Source: Myxococcus eversor (GTDB taxonomy: Bacteria; Myxococcota; Myxococcia; Myxococcales; Myxococcaceae). Taken from it: a stretch of DNA of 64,000 bases. Position 1 is the first letter of the stretch; each line of letters begins with the position of its first letter. Both the position numbers and the translations under genes were made by a program. A model generated the notes under the pieces. It was given only the letters and a program-made list of their open reading frames with translations. It made no database searches and was not told the origin of the DNA. The stretch is taken from NCBI RefSeq assembly GCF_010894455.1, contig NZ_JAAIXY010000001.1, positions 682,001 through 746,000 on the forward strand. Reading direction: 5' to 3'. This document shows positions 52,514 through 61,413 of this stretch, one piece after another.

Positions 52514-53856
52514 CAGACCCTCTTCTTCACGTTCTCAATGACCAACAGCCCGAACTTACGCTGGGCTTCGTAAGACTGCGTGCTCGACCACTGACGGACG
52601 GTCTGCGTGAGCGACCCAGTAATATCGTAGCGGACCGACGAGTAGAGAGAGCTGATATCGGTGTGCAGGCCCTTGTCCAGCGGGATGACGTTCTCGGTGT
52701 TGTGGAGGGCCTGGGGACCAAAGCGCTTCACGTTGCCCGGGGTCTGCTCGACGATGTGGTGCCACTCCTTGTCCTTGCCCGCCGGACCCATGGCCTTCTT
52801 GAAGCCACTGAACGAGCCCCAGGCTCTGTAGCCCGTGGGGCGCACCTTGACGGAGCGGCCGCCGCTCGTGCCACTGGCTACCATGGCTACGGCGCCGGGA
52901 GCGAGGGTGATGGTGACCGTCTCGGCACTCACTGCCACCGTTCCCACTTCCGCGACCGCCGCGAGACGGATGCCCATCTGCGCTTCGGCCTGCACCGCGG
53001 CCTGTGCTGCGCCGGGGAGCATGGGCACCTTCGACCCTATCCCCGCCGCCGTGTTCCCAATGGCCACCGTGGCCAGCATGGCGAACGCTCGCGCCGCGTT
53101 GCGGCCCATGACCTCGCCGTAGCGCTCTCCCGCCTCGCGTAGCTCGTCGAACGTCGTGGCCCGCTCCGCCTCGTCCACCAGTCGCTTGAAGCCCACGATG
53201 AGGCTCCAGAACGTGTCGATACCCACGTAGGCGATGAGCGAGGCCGTCATCACGGCCGCGGCACCCTTCGAGAAAGGCTCGGGCACGGCGAGTAAGATGC
53301 AGTAGGTGGTCCATGTCCAAAGAACCGCCGACATCATGGCCTGCGGGTTGGCCATGTCCTTGAATGCATCCATCATTTCGTCCAGGACGGCGCCCTGGGC
53401 CAGGGCCATGGCCAATGCGTAGCGACCATCTCCGGTGACAGAGGGACTCTCCACCAGGAGACGCAGGCAATCTCCGGGCTTGTTCGTGCGCTCACACCAG
53501 CGCAGGTAGGCGCGCGTCATCCCCACCTCTGTCGAGGTGGGTTCTCCCTCCAGATGTTCGCCTGGACCCAGCGGGATGACACGGTGGCTGCGTGTCTCGT
53601 ACACGTACGAGCCGCTGCGCGAATCCACCTCGAACAGCCGCCGAGCCATTTCCTGGGGGCGCGCAGCAGGCCGCACGCTACGGGCCAGCGCTTCCAGGAC
53701 TTCAACGAAGTCGTCTTCGTCCAGATCCACGGGTGCCGCATCGTCGCCGCGTGGGGTGAGCACGATGGGCTCGCCATGGTCTGTGTGAATCCGCACGGAC
53801 TTCGTGGTGCTGCTGCAACCGGCCAGCAGCACGAGCAATAGGGGAAGTGACCGCAT
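52510..53856 (-). CDS. Sit-like lipoprotein toxin with HNH/EndoVII-type nuclease domain
   Basis: A 448-residue lipoprotein (MRSLPLLLVLLAGC, Cys14). Residues about 15-330 form a helical domain with several hydrophobic stretches. The last about 100 residues form a His-Me/EndoVII-type nuclease module: KEWHHIVEQTPGNVKRFG, QALHNTENVIPLDKGLH, and a C-terminal YDITGSLTQTVRQW. This layout (lipobox, long escort region, short C-terminal toxin, immunity gene after it) is that of the SitA toxins of Myxococcus, which are passed between sibling cells by TraA-dependent outer-membrane exchange. ATG at 53856 follows a moderate AGG. It is co-translated with the DUF2019 gene. Assignment to a particular Sit family is not possible here. 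Confidence 0.75.
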   Translation of the reverse strand: MRSLPLLLVLLAGCSSTTKSVRIHTDHGEPIVLTPRGDDAAPVDLDEDDFVEVLEALARSVRPAARPQEMARRLFEVDSRSGSYVYETRSHRVIPLGPGEHLEGEPTSTEVGMTRAYLRWCERTNKPGDCLRLLVESPSVTGDGRYALAMALAQGAVLDEMMDAFKDMANPQAMMSAVLWTWTTYCILLAVPEPFSKGAAAVMTASLIAYVGIDTFWSLIVGFKRLVDEAERATTFDELREAGERYGEVMGRNAARAFAMLATVAIGNTAAGIGSKVPMLPGAAQAAVQAEAQMGIRLAAVAEVGTVAVSAETVTITLAPGAVAMVASGTSGGRSVKVRPTGYRAWGSFSGFKKAMGPAGKDKEWHHIVEQTPGNVKRFGPQALHNTENVIPLDKGLHTDISSLYSSVRYDITGSLTQTVRQWSSTQSYEAQRKFGLLVIENVKKRVW

Positions 53857-54054
53857 GCGGAGCCCTCCTGGCGCTGGGCTCCTTTCGTTGGAGTCCGTCG
53901 TCGACGCAAATCGAGCAGTACCAGATAGAGATGGCAAGTGCTCTGGATTGAATCGGTGTGCGTGGTCGAGCGCGGAGACGGAAGGTCACGCCAGGCCAAG
54001 TGGTGTTGAGGCTCAAGGGGCCCATGCGTCGACCGCGATGTTCCAGCGCGGCCG

Positions 54055-54603
54055 TCAGATGGGCGAACCGCGCTCCTCGACCCGAAGCTGCTGGCTGTTG
54101 ATGGCCGTCAGCAGTTTGCGCACCAGCTCCATGTACTGCGCATCCGTCATCTGCCCCCGGAGCATCCGCAGCTCCTGAATCTGTGCGCGGCCCCAGCTTC
54201 CGGAGGCAAGGCTGTCCTCCACCATCCGGTCGACCTTCTCGAACGCGGCCACGTTCTCCGACGTGGGCGGTGGTGGCGTCGGCGCCTTCTCTGGGACCGG
54301 ACCGTCGGCGACAGAGGCCATCGCCGTGCGCAGCTCTTCCCGCAGCAGTTCGCGGAGCTCTCCTCGAAGCCCCGTGAGGTCCATGCCCACCATGGCCCTG
54401 GGGCCGGGAGCGACAGGCGGGCTCGCCACCTGAGTCTCCAGCCTGCGTGCCAGCGCCTCCATCCGCGCGTCCTGCCGCTCGAGCCGCCTCATCAACTCCC
54501 CGTCCACTGGATTCGGAGTCAAGGCCTGGGCGAAGCCGAAGCCCGCCAACGCCGCCAGGAGCGGGATGCCAACGCGAGACAAGACAGTCGAACGGATGCT
54601 CAT
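54055..54603 (-). CDS. Membrane-anchored coiled-coil protein, unknown function
   Basis: A 182-residue protein with one N-terminal membrane helix (VGIPLLAALAGFGFAQAL). Two helical regions are likely to be coiled coils (about residues 36-60 and 80-98), separated by Pro-rich linkers (PPPPTSENV), followed by a C-terminal helical domain with SWGRAQIQELRMLRGQM and QYMELVRKLL. No catalytic motif is visible. It is separate from the toxin gene by 198 bases and is probably an envelope-associated structural or regulatory protein. Confidence 0.65.
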   Translation of the reverse strand: MSIRSTVLSRVGIPLLAALAGFGFAQALTPNPVDGELMRRLERQDARMEALARRLETQVASPPVAPGPRAMVGMDLTGLRGELRELLREELRTAMASVADGPVPEKAPTPPPPTSENVAAFEKVDRMVEDSLASGSWGRAQIQELRMLRGQMTDAQYMELVRKLLTAINSQQLRVEERGSPI

Positions 54604-54644
54604 GAAAACCTCTGGGTCGGTGAAGGCGCCCCACCCGCGAACGC

Positions 54645-54682
54645 CCGTCGCGCCTCCCCGTGGCGTGCGGGAGGCGCGACGG
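54645..54682 (-). terminator. Strong hairpin terminator
   Basis: A perfect 14-base stem (CCGTCGCGCCTCCC, 54645-54658, with GGGAGGCGCGACGG, 54669-54682) and a 10-base loop, 11 bases past the stop of the small secreted protein at 54694. Confidence 0.8.
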
Positions 54683-54693
54683 ACCGGTGACGA

Positions 54694-55089
54694 CTACGGA
54701 GTCCTCATGTCCAGATAGGACGTCGCACGCACCTCGACGGAGGTGCAGTTGTTACTCGCATCCCAGGACACGCGAAGATACCCGTCCTCCGTGATGGTCC
54801 TCAGCGCCGCCAGGTGGGCGGCGGACGACGTGATGCAGACGCCCATCTGTGCCGAGGAGTTCCGGGCGGCGACCAGCGCGCGCTCGCCGACCACGCTGTT
54901 GCTCTCGAACACGATTTCGACGAACGACCAGGAGTCGGTGGCGTTCCGCGCCCCTCCCATGCTGGCGTAGAAGGTGCGATTCGCGCTGTCGAGGACGACA
55001 GGAATGCTGTCCCGGTAACCTGCCCAGGCCGTGCCGCCAGCACCAAGGACCGCCAGAACCACTCCCAGGCCCATCACTCGCTTCTTCAT
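54694..55089 (-). CDS. Small secreted protein, unknown function
   Basis: A 131-residue exported protein with signal VMGLGVVLAVLGAGGTAWA. The mature part is a small beta-rich domain with repeated Ser/Thr and two Cys (near 85 and 115). The start YRDSIPVVLDSANRTFYASM is regular. I do not recognise the family. It is bounded by a terminator on its 3' side and stands alone. Confidence 0.7.
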   Translation of the reverse strand: MKKRVMGLGVVLAVLGAGGTAWAGYRDSIPVVLDSANRTFYASMGGARNATDSWSFVEIVFESNSVVGERALVAARNSSAQMGVCITSSAAHLAALRTITEDGYLRVSWDASNNCTSVEVRATSYLDMRTP

Positions 55090-55297
55090 TGATACAACCC
55101 CTCATGCGTGTGGCCCACATGGGCCGTCAATCCATGGATGGCTTTGCTGCCCTCATGGTGACGCGAACCCTAGGCACCCCGTCTGACGTGTATCGCCGGA
55201 GGTCACAATCCCACCCGGGCTGTGATATGAGAGGTTACAAAGGCCGTCACGCAACAAGCCCATCCGAGGTGCTCACGATGGCTTGGGAATTGCTGGG

Positions 55298-55327
55298 CGG
55301 TGCCCTCCTGAATTCAGGAGGGCACCG
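55298..55327 (-). terminator. Perfect 30-base palindrome acting as terminator
   Basis: CGGTGCCCTCCTGAA followed by its exact reverse complement (55298-55312 and 55313-55327) with no loop bases, centred on GAATTC, 11 bases past the stop of the Cys-rich lipoprotein at 55339. It can fold into a 3' hairpin or act as a protein-binding palindrome. Confidence 0.65.
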
Positions 55328-55338
55328 TGCTGACCGGC

Positions 55339-55812
55339 TCAGTCCGCGCGCTCGCCGTCCACGCCGATGATGCAGGAGCACTTGTTCGTGACGGTGTTGC
55401 ACCGGCCCGCCATGGTGCCTCCGCACTGGGAGTTCGACGTGCAGGTCCGGCCAGGAACACACGAGCCGCAGTCCGGGTCCTGGAGGCAGACCTCCGAGCA
55501 GCAGTTGTCCCGACCACAACCACAGGTGGGGATGGTGATGAAACAGTTATAGGCGACGTCGTCGCACCACACCCGATCGGCTCCGGTGTCATCGATGGAG
55601 CACCGCCTGAGCGTGCCACTGCAGGACGCCGTCGCGCCGTTCGCGCACTTCAAGCTCACCGTGCAGTCGCCACTCGCGAGCGACGACTCCTGCTGGCCCG
55701 TCTCCTCGGAGGGCGTGGCCTCGACTGCCTGCGTCTGCGCCTCGGAGGGGGCGGGCTCACAACCCGTCAGGACCAGCGCGAACACCACGAAAATTCCAGC
55801 CATCGTCTTCAT
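55339..55812 (-). CDS. Cys-rich secreted lipoprotein, unknown function
   Basis: A 157-residue lipoprotein (FALVLTGC, Cys about 18). After a low-complexity Glu/Gln stretch the C-terminal about 90 residues hold some 18 cysteines in tandem patterns such as CGCGRDNCCSEVC and CTSNSQCGG, typical of small disulfide-rich surface domains. The ATG at 55812 is used rather than one 72 bases upstream. The function is unknown. It resembles the Cys-rich lipoprotein at 70-1167 in general style only. Confidence 0.75.
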   Translation of the reverse strand: MKTMAGIFVVFALVLTGCEPAPSEAQTQAVEATPSEETGQQESSLASGDCTVSLKCANGATASCSGTLRRCSIDDTGADRVWCDDVAYNCFITIPTCGCGRDNCCSEVCLQDPDCGSCVPGRTCTSNSQCGGTMAGRCNTVTNKCSCIIGVDGERAD

Positions 55813-56035
55813 GAAGACCTCTGTCGGTTGATTGGGATGGAGCGCTCGCGGGAGCGCCCGGCGGCCCAATATGACAGACGGCACCTCAAGTGAAGACAGA
55901 ACTCGCTGTGACGTTTTTAGTCTCAGCTGCCTGTTTCAATGTCAGCCGTAGGTGTGAAACGCCCCGGGGAGTCCCGGGAGACCGCGCGGTCGAGTATCAC
56001 CGCGTCCGTGGTCGTCTGTCTCGGGTGAAGACACG

Positions 56036-59000
56036 TCAAGCAGATGCGCCGTCGTGGAAATCCTTTCGGGAGGATTCGAGTGGCACGGTCTCGACCTCGT
56101 CACCATTCCGGGAGGTGGGGCACTCGATGGCGGAGATGTAGTCGAGCTGGAAGAGGTCGTGGTCCTGGAGGAATCGGCTGACGAGGTCGGCCATCTCCTC
56201 AGGCCGCTCCATGAGGACCAGATGGTCGGCTTCGCGGATGGTGGTGAACAGCGCCCCGGGAATCGTCTCCGCCAGGTTTCGCACGTGCTCCGGCGGCGTG
56301 AGCGGGTCGAACTCGCCGGTGAAGACAAGCGTGGGGCGATCCAGGATGTGGAGCCTGGGGTCTCGAGCCTTGGCGATCAGCCGGTTCTGGACGGCGCCGT
56401 ATCGGTTCGCCTCGCGCGGAGTGACCGCATAGAAGGCCTTCTCCACCAGCACCCGGGTGGCTTCTGCTTCACGGACGTGGTTGCGCGGGTCCTGATTCAT
56501 GGTGGCTCGGACCAGGCCCTGGACGAAGGCGTCGAGCTGTCCCTCCAGAATCTGCTCGGCGCGGACGTCGACCCGGGCGGCGGAGTCCCGTGGCAGCTCC
56601 AATGCGGCTCCCACGAGGACGAGGCGGTCCACGCTCTCCGGGTAGCGATGCGCGAACTCGTAGGCGGTCGAGCCCCCGTATGAGATGCCCATGACGTTGA
56701 GCCGGGGCACGCCGAGATGGACTCTCAGGTGCTCCAGGCAGTCCGCGAGGAAGTCGAAGCCGAGCTCCGACGACAGGTCATCCGCCGCGCCGGAACCGGG
56801 GAGGTCGGCCATGATGAGCGTGCCAAGCGGGTGCAGCAGATGCTCGAGCTTCGGCAGTGCATACATGTCCTGGAAGGCGCCGCTGATGATGAGCAGCGGT
56901 GAGTCGATGAGGGGCTGCTCGGGACCCGGCACGACGCGGTAGGCGTAGCGGATGCCCTGGAAGGTCAGGTACTTCGTCTCCGTTGCCTCCTCGCCCGTGA
57001 GGAGGCGCGCGATGGCGTTGGCGGTGCGGCAGCGCAGCACGTCGGCCCAACGGACCTCGCGTTGGAGGTCCGTCTCCAGGGCCCGGTGCAGTCGGGCGAG
57101 CTGGATGGAATTGCCTCCGGCGTCGAAGAAGTCGTCGTCGGCGCCGATGTCGGGCTGGCCGAGGACCTCGGCGAAGAGACGACGCACCCTTCGGACCGAG
57201 TCCGTGGTGTTGGTCGCCGGGGCGATGATGTCGGTGGTCTCGGCCACGGTCATCGCCACGGGGAGCCCCGACACATCCACGACGCGAATCCGCGCGAGCG
57301 CGCCTCTCGCGGCATCGAGGGACGGCGCTGGGCCTCGGGCGAAGACGCGACGCACGGCGCGGGGAGGCCCGGCAAGTCGTGAGCGAAGGTGATGTCCGCC
57401 CGGGAGGACTCCGACCCAGCTGACGGCATCCGACGAAGCGGCGGCGATGGGCAGCGACTCCAGCGCCTGCGCGGGTTCCATGAGCGCGTGGCCGCGCGCC
57501 ACGGCCTGGCCCGTCACCTCCAGGTCGGCGGTGCGCTCACCGCGCCAGTAGCTCCAACCGATGCTGTGACAGGCAGGAGGAAGCGCCGCGTGGCGGCTCT
57601 CGGCATGACACTGCTCGGCGAAGGCGTCGAGCGCGGCATTGCAGGCGGAATGGGCGCCCTGGAGCGCGCCGCCGACCGCGCCGACGGCGGAGGAGAACAG
57701 GATGAGGCGACAGCCGGGCCTGTGCTTCACGAGCCGCCACAGGCTCCATGCGCCCGCGAGCTTCGGGGCCAGCGCGTTGGCCAGGTCCTCGCGAGTCATC
57801 TCGAGGAGGGGCTTCTCCTCGTAGGTCCCCGCCAGGTGCAGCATCCTGTCCACGGGACGCGACCACCGCGCCTCCGCGTGCTCGACGGCGAGCCGGACGG
57901 CGTCCGAGTCCCCGACGTCGAGGGAGCGATACAGCACTTCGCCCTGCTCGCGCAGCGACGCGAGCGCTGTCCGCGACGCTTCGTGCAGGGACGCCTCGGG
58001 GGTGCGACCGAGCAGCAGCACGCGGGCGTCGTACCGGGTGACGAGCCATTCCGCGACGAGCCGTCCCAGATGGCCGAGCCCTCCCGTGAGGACGAAGAGG
58101 CCTCCTCTTTCGAACCCAGGGGCGTCGATGAGCGCGCCCCCGGGATGGGTGGGCTCCATCCGGAGGACATGGCGACCGTCGTCCCTCCAGGCGACCCCGG
58201 GCTCGACGCAGAGCGCATCCACCTCGGACAGGATGCGGCGCGCGTTGGCGTCGGGGGCTCCGGGTGGAAGGTCCAGGTGGCTCGCGCGCAACCAGGGCAG
58301 CTCGAGCTGGGCGGTGGCCAGCAGACCGCGAACGGGAGCGTGGTGCACGGCGACCGGGTCGTCAGCGAGGACGCGCTGTCCATGGGTGGCGATGACTCGC
58401 AGCAGGACCTGCTCGGGGCGCGAGGCGTCGAGTGCCCGCAGCAGCGGGACGAGCCAGCCACAAGCGCGGAGACACGCCTCGCGCTGTGCCTCGAAGGACT
58501 CCGGGACTCCCACCGGGGAGGGCGCGGCGAGGTGGAGGATGTGTCGAGGCAGCAGCCCGGCCTCGCGCAGCTCCGTGAGGAACTGGAGGAGGTGGCTCGG
58601 GTTCTCAGTGTCCAGTCGGTAGACGCGAGGGCTCTCGCGAACGAGCCCGGGCGTCGACGCCGGGACGACGGTGACATGGGGCTGTTCGCGACCGTCCAGC
58701 TCCTGGCGAAGGGCTTCCCCGAGATGGGGGTCGCCCTCGATGAGGAGGACCGTCGCGCTCCGCTCCTCGCCGTGCGGGTCGGCGTCGAGGGGCGCGGCAT
58801 GCCAGGCGCGCCGGTAGAACCACGCGGGCAGGCGATGGTTCGCGTCCGCCCGTGGCTCCGCTGACGCGAGCTTCGCCGCGTATCGACTGGCGAGGAGCGT
58901 TCGCTGAATCTTGCCGAGGTCCGTCTTGGGAATGTCCTCCCTGTCGACGGCGACGAGATGGTCGGGATTGACGCCATGGCCCCTGGCCACCGCGGCGCGA

Positions 59001-61000
59001 ATCCTTCGCGAGGCCTCCTGCTCGTTCGTCCCCGGCAGCAGGTGGAAGAAGAGGGCGAGCTGATCCGTCGATGCCCCATTCGGGCGGACCGCGCAGGCCG
59101 CAGTGTACGAGCGGTCGATGAAGGGCAGCTCCTCGACGGTGGCTTCAATCTCGTGGCCGAAGTGGTTGGCGCCGTTGATGATGATGGTGTCGCGGGTGCG
59201 GCCCGTCAGCGTGAGGCGGCCCTCGCGGAGGAAGGCGCGATCGCCAGTGCGGAACCAGCCATCGGCGGTGAAGGACTCGCGGTTGGCGGCGTCGTTGTCG
59301 ACATAGCCTCGCAGCACCGAGGGCCCTTGTATCTCGAGGGAGCCGACCTCGCCCTCCGGGAGCACGCGGTCCGTGTCGTCGACGATGCGCAGTCGCACGC
59401 CGGGGATGGGCTGCCCGAGCGACACGACGGCGTCGTCGTCGGACGTGGTGGAGAGGTTGAACTCGGTGGAGTAGGTGACGCCCGACGACGTCTCCGACAT
59501 GCCCCAGGCCGGCCACATCGCGGTGTCGCGCAGGCCGTGGGGCGCCAGGGCGCGCAGGAACTCCCGGGCGGTCCTGGAGGAGATGGCTTCTCCACCGTTG
59601 ATCAGGATCCGGACCCGGGAGAGGTCCCATCGGCGCGCGCTCTTCTGGCGGCCCAGCTCTCCGACAATCAGGCCGAAGGCGAAGTGAGGTGCCCAGCTCA
59701 GGGTGGCGCCATGGCGCTCCATCCAGCCGAGCCAGCGCAGGGGCTCACCAAGGATGCGCTGCATGGGGACATGGACCTCCGTGCAGGAGGAGAGCAGGTT
59801 CCCCATGTGCATCATCGCGATGCTGCCGCCGTGCTCCAGCGGCATCCAGCTGAAGGACACGTCTTCAGGCCCCGTGCGCTTCACCCATGCGGAGCCACGG
59901 GCCTCGGTGAGGATGGACTGATGGCGCAAGGGCACCGTCTTGGGCGTGCCCGTGCTGCCCGAGGTGAACAGCAGCAGGGTGACGTCATCGGGAGATGCGT
60001 CGCGATAGGGCGCCACCGGCTCGTGGCGGATGAGGTCGTCGACGGAGGCCGCCGTCACCGTGTGGCCGTTGTTCGCGGCGAACGCGTGGAGCGACGCGAG
60101 CCTGGATGAATCCGTGAGGATGCAGGGCTCGTGCAGTGCCTGCCAGGCTGCCAGGAGTTTGCTCACGCCTGGAATTCCCTCGGCGTACTCGGCCGGAGTC
60201 GCCACGGGGGCGGGAACCAGGCCCGCGAGGAGGGTGCCCCACAACGCGGTGATGAAGTCGCGAGTCCCCGGCAGTTGGAACAGCACCGCCTGGCCAGGTC
60301 TTAGCCCCGCGCTCCGCAGTCCGCCCGCGACGCGCAGGGCCCGCGAGAGCAGGTCGCGGTAGGTGTCGGTCCGCTCGACGCCGTCCGCCTCGACATGGAT
60401 GATTCGCTGTTCCGGGCTGCGCTCGACGGCCGCGAGGAGGACATCGGTCAGCGTCTGCTCCGCTCCCGAGCGGGCCGGGCCACCATCGGCGATGGCCAGT
60501 CGCGCGGGAGCCGCAGCCGAATGTCCTCGAGCCATCGAAGCGGCCGGGTCGGTGAGGGTGTCGGACGTCGGCGCATCGGCTGGGGCGCGTCGGAGCCTCA
60601 GGGCTTCGGGCGTGTGGCCCGCATCCGCGACGGACACCTGGAACTGGCCGGAGCCCAGCAAACCGTCGACCACCCGCTGGCAGGTGTCGACCAGGGTGTC
60701 GTCGAGCACCGCGAGGCCGGAGTCCTCCCGCGAGAGGAACTGGCGCGAAGGTGGGATGGCATGGACCAGGACCACGTGCAGCGGGCCAACCTGCGGGGGA
60801 CACGTGGCGCGGATGTGCTCGATGACCGCCTGTTCGGTCAGCGGCCCCCGGGAGGCCACATGTATCAGGAAGCCTCCCGGGGCCTTCTGCTCATTGCGGG
60901 GATGCGGGGTGACGACACAGTCCGCGACTGTTCGCATTCTCAACACAGCGGAGCGAACCGCGGCCCGCGCTTCGGAGTCCAGTGTCGACAGTCCCTGCAT
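56036..61000 (-). CDS. Acyl-AMP ligase / ketoreductase-like / carrier / alpha-beta hydrolase megaenzyme
   Basis: A 1654-residue single-gene assembly line. Residues about 10-105 look like the small C-terminal subdomain of an AMP-ligase. About 185-745 is a full FAAL-like acyl-AMP ligase: core motif LLFTSGSTGTPKTVPL, GMSETSSGVTYS, and GRTRDTIIINGANHFGHEIE. About 745-1215 is an SDR-type ketoreductase with GGLGHLGRLVAEWL and LILFSSAVGAVGG; the catalytic Tyr position reads His (GAHSACNA). About 1262-1335 is a carrier protein with DAGGNS, the Ser for phosphopantetheine. About 1360-1630 is an alpha/beta hydrolase with VMGISYGGS, TGEFDPLTPPEH and READHLVLME as triad sites. It likely activates and processes a fatty or carboxylic acid and releases it. 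No other biosynthetic genes are adjacent. Confidence 0.88.
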   Translation of the reverse strand: MQGLSTLDSEARAAVRSAVLRMRTVADCVVTPHPRNEQKAPGGFLIHVASRGPLTEQAVIEHIRATCPPQVGPLHVVLVHAIPPSRQFLSREDSGLAVLDDTLVDTCQRVVDGLLGSGQFQVSVADAGHTPEALRLRRAPADAPTSDTLTDPAASMARGHSAAAPARLAIADGGPARSGAEQTLTDVLLAAVERSPEQRIIHVEADGVERTDTYRDLLSRALRVAGGLRSAGLRPGQAVLFQLPGTRDFITALWGTLLAGLVPAPVATPAEYAEGIPGVSKLLAAWQALHEPCILTDSSRLASLHAFAANNGHTVTAASVDDLIRHEPVAPYRDASPDDVTLLLFTSGSTGTPKTVPLRHQSILTEARGSAWVKRTGPEDVSFSWMPLEHGGSIAMMHMGNLLSSCTEVHVPMQRILGEPLRWLGWMERHGATLSWAPHFAFGLIVGELGRQKSARRWDLSRVRILINGGEAISSRTAREFLRALAPHGLRDTAMWPAWGMSETSSGVTYSTEFNLSTTSDDDAVVSLGQPIPGVRLRIVDDTDRVLPEGEVGSLEIQGPSVLRGYVDNDAANRESFTADGWFRTGDRAFLREGRLTLTGRTRDTIIINGANHFGHEIEATVEELPFIDRSYTAACAVRPNGASTDQLALFFHLLPGTNEQEASRRIRAAVARGHGVNPDHLVAVDREDIPKTDLGKIQRTLLASRYAAKLASAEPRADANHRLPAWFYRRAWHAAPLDADPHGEERSATVLLIEGDPHLGEALRQELDGREQPHVTVVPASTPGLVRESPRVYRLDTENPSHLLQFLTELREAGLLPRHILHLAAPSPVGVPESFEAQREACLRACGWLVPLLRALDASRPEQVLLRVIATHGQRVLADDPVAVHHAPVRGLLATAQLELPWLRASHLDLPPGAPDANARRILSEVDALCVEPGVAWRDDGRHVLRMEPTHPGGALIDAPGFERGGLFVLTGGLGHLGRLVAEWLVTRYDARVLLLGRTPEASLHEASRTALASLREQGEVLYRSLDVGDSDAVRLAVEHAEARWSRPVDRMLHLAGTYEEKPLLEMTREDLANALAPKLAGAWSLWRLVKHRPGCRLILFSSAVGAVGGALQGAHSACNAALDAFAEQCHAESRHAALPPACHSIGWSYWRGERTADLEVTGQAVARGHALMEPAQALESLPIAAASSDAVSWVGVLPGGHHLRSRLAGPPRAVRRVFARGPAPSLDAARGALARIRVVDVSGLPVAMTVAETTDIIAPATNTTDSVRRVRRLFAEVLGQPDIGADDDFFDAGGNSIQLARLHRALETDLQREVRWADVLRCRTANAIARLLTGEEATETKYLTFQGIRYAYRVVPGPEQPLIDSPLLIISGAFQDMYALPKLEHLLHPLGTLIMADLPGSGAADDLSSELGFDFLADCLEHLRVHLGVPRLNVMGISYGGSTAYEFAHRYPESVDRLVLVGAALELPRDSAARVDVRAEQILEGQLDAFVQGLVRATMNQDPRNHVREAEATRVLVEKAFYAVTPREANRYGAVQNRLIAKARDPRLHILDRPTLVFTGEFDPLTPPEHVRNLAETIPGALFTTIREADHLVLMERPEEMADLVSRFLQDHDLFQLDYISAIECPTSRNGDEVETVPLESSRKDFHDGASA

Positions 61001-61003
61001 GTA

Positions 61004-61031
61004 CTCCCCCCTCGGAAAAGGCTGAGGGGAG
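61004..61031 (-). promoter_or_regulatory. Hairpin that can mask the ribosome binding site of the megaenzyme gene
   Basis: On the minus-strand mRNA, CTCCCCTC (61031-61024) can pair with the GAGGGGGGAG (61013-61004) that ends three bases before the ATG at 61000. The paired GGGGAG is the only good Shine-Dalgarno, so folding would block initiation. The loop is 10 bases and U/C-rich. Confidence 0.45.
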
Positions 61032-61090
61032 AATGGATAGGCAATGGGGCTGATACTGCCCAGCGGGACAAACGTGCGACGCGGAAACCC

Positions 61091-61360
61091 CTATGAGCCG
61101 CTGGGGCAGCCCAGTCCGGGACAAGGACAGAACGTTTCCTCGCAGAGCAGGCGCGAGGCGTCACATTCCTGCTCGGCCTCGGGAGTCTGGGCGCGCGACA
61201 TACACCGCACCCAGAGCCAACCGCAGTCGTTACAGGCCATCGCCTCGACGTCGCCCTGGGGGTCGCTCACCGGTGGGGATTGGAGGCCCGCGTCCTCTTC
61301 GTTGACGCCACAACCCACCAGCAGTCCGACGGCCAGAACCATTCCGACAAGTCTTCGCAC
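61091..61360 (-). CDS. Small Cys-rich lipoprotein
   Basis: An 89-residue lipoprotein. The lipobox GLLVGC gives lipid Cys at about residue 17. The mature part is acidic, with many Cys (ACNDCGWLWVRCMS, CEETFCPCPGLGC). The GTG at 61360 is chosen because AAGGAG sits five bases upstream, better than any upstream ATG. Function unknown. Confidence 0.75.
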   Translation of the reverse strand: MRRLVGMVLAVGLLVGCGVNEEDAGLQSPPVSDPQGDVEAMACNDCGWLWVRCMSRAQTPEAEQECDASRLLCEETFCPCPGLGCPSGS

Positions 61361-61413
61361 GTGCGCTCCTTGGTCGTGATGCATCGCCAATTTCGCACGC
61401 GCGCTGATGCGCC

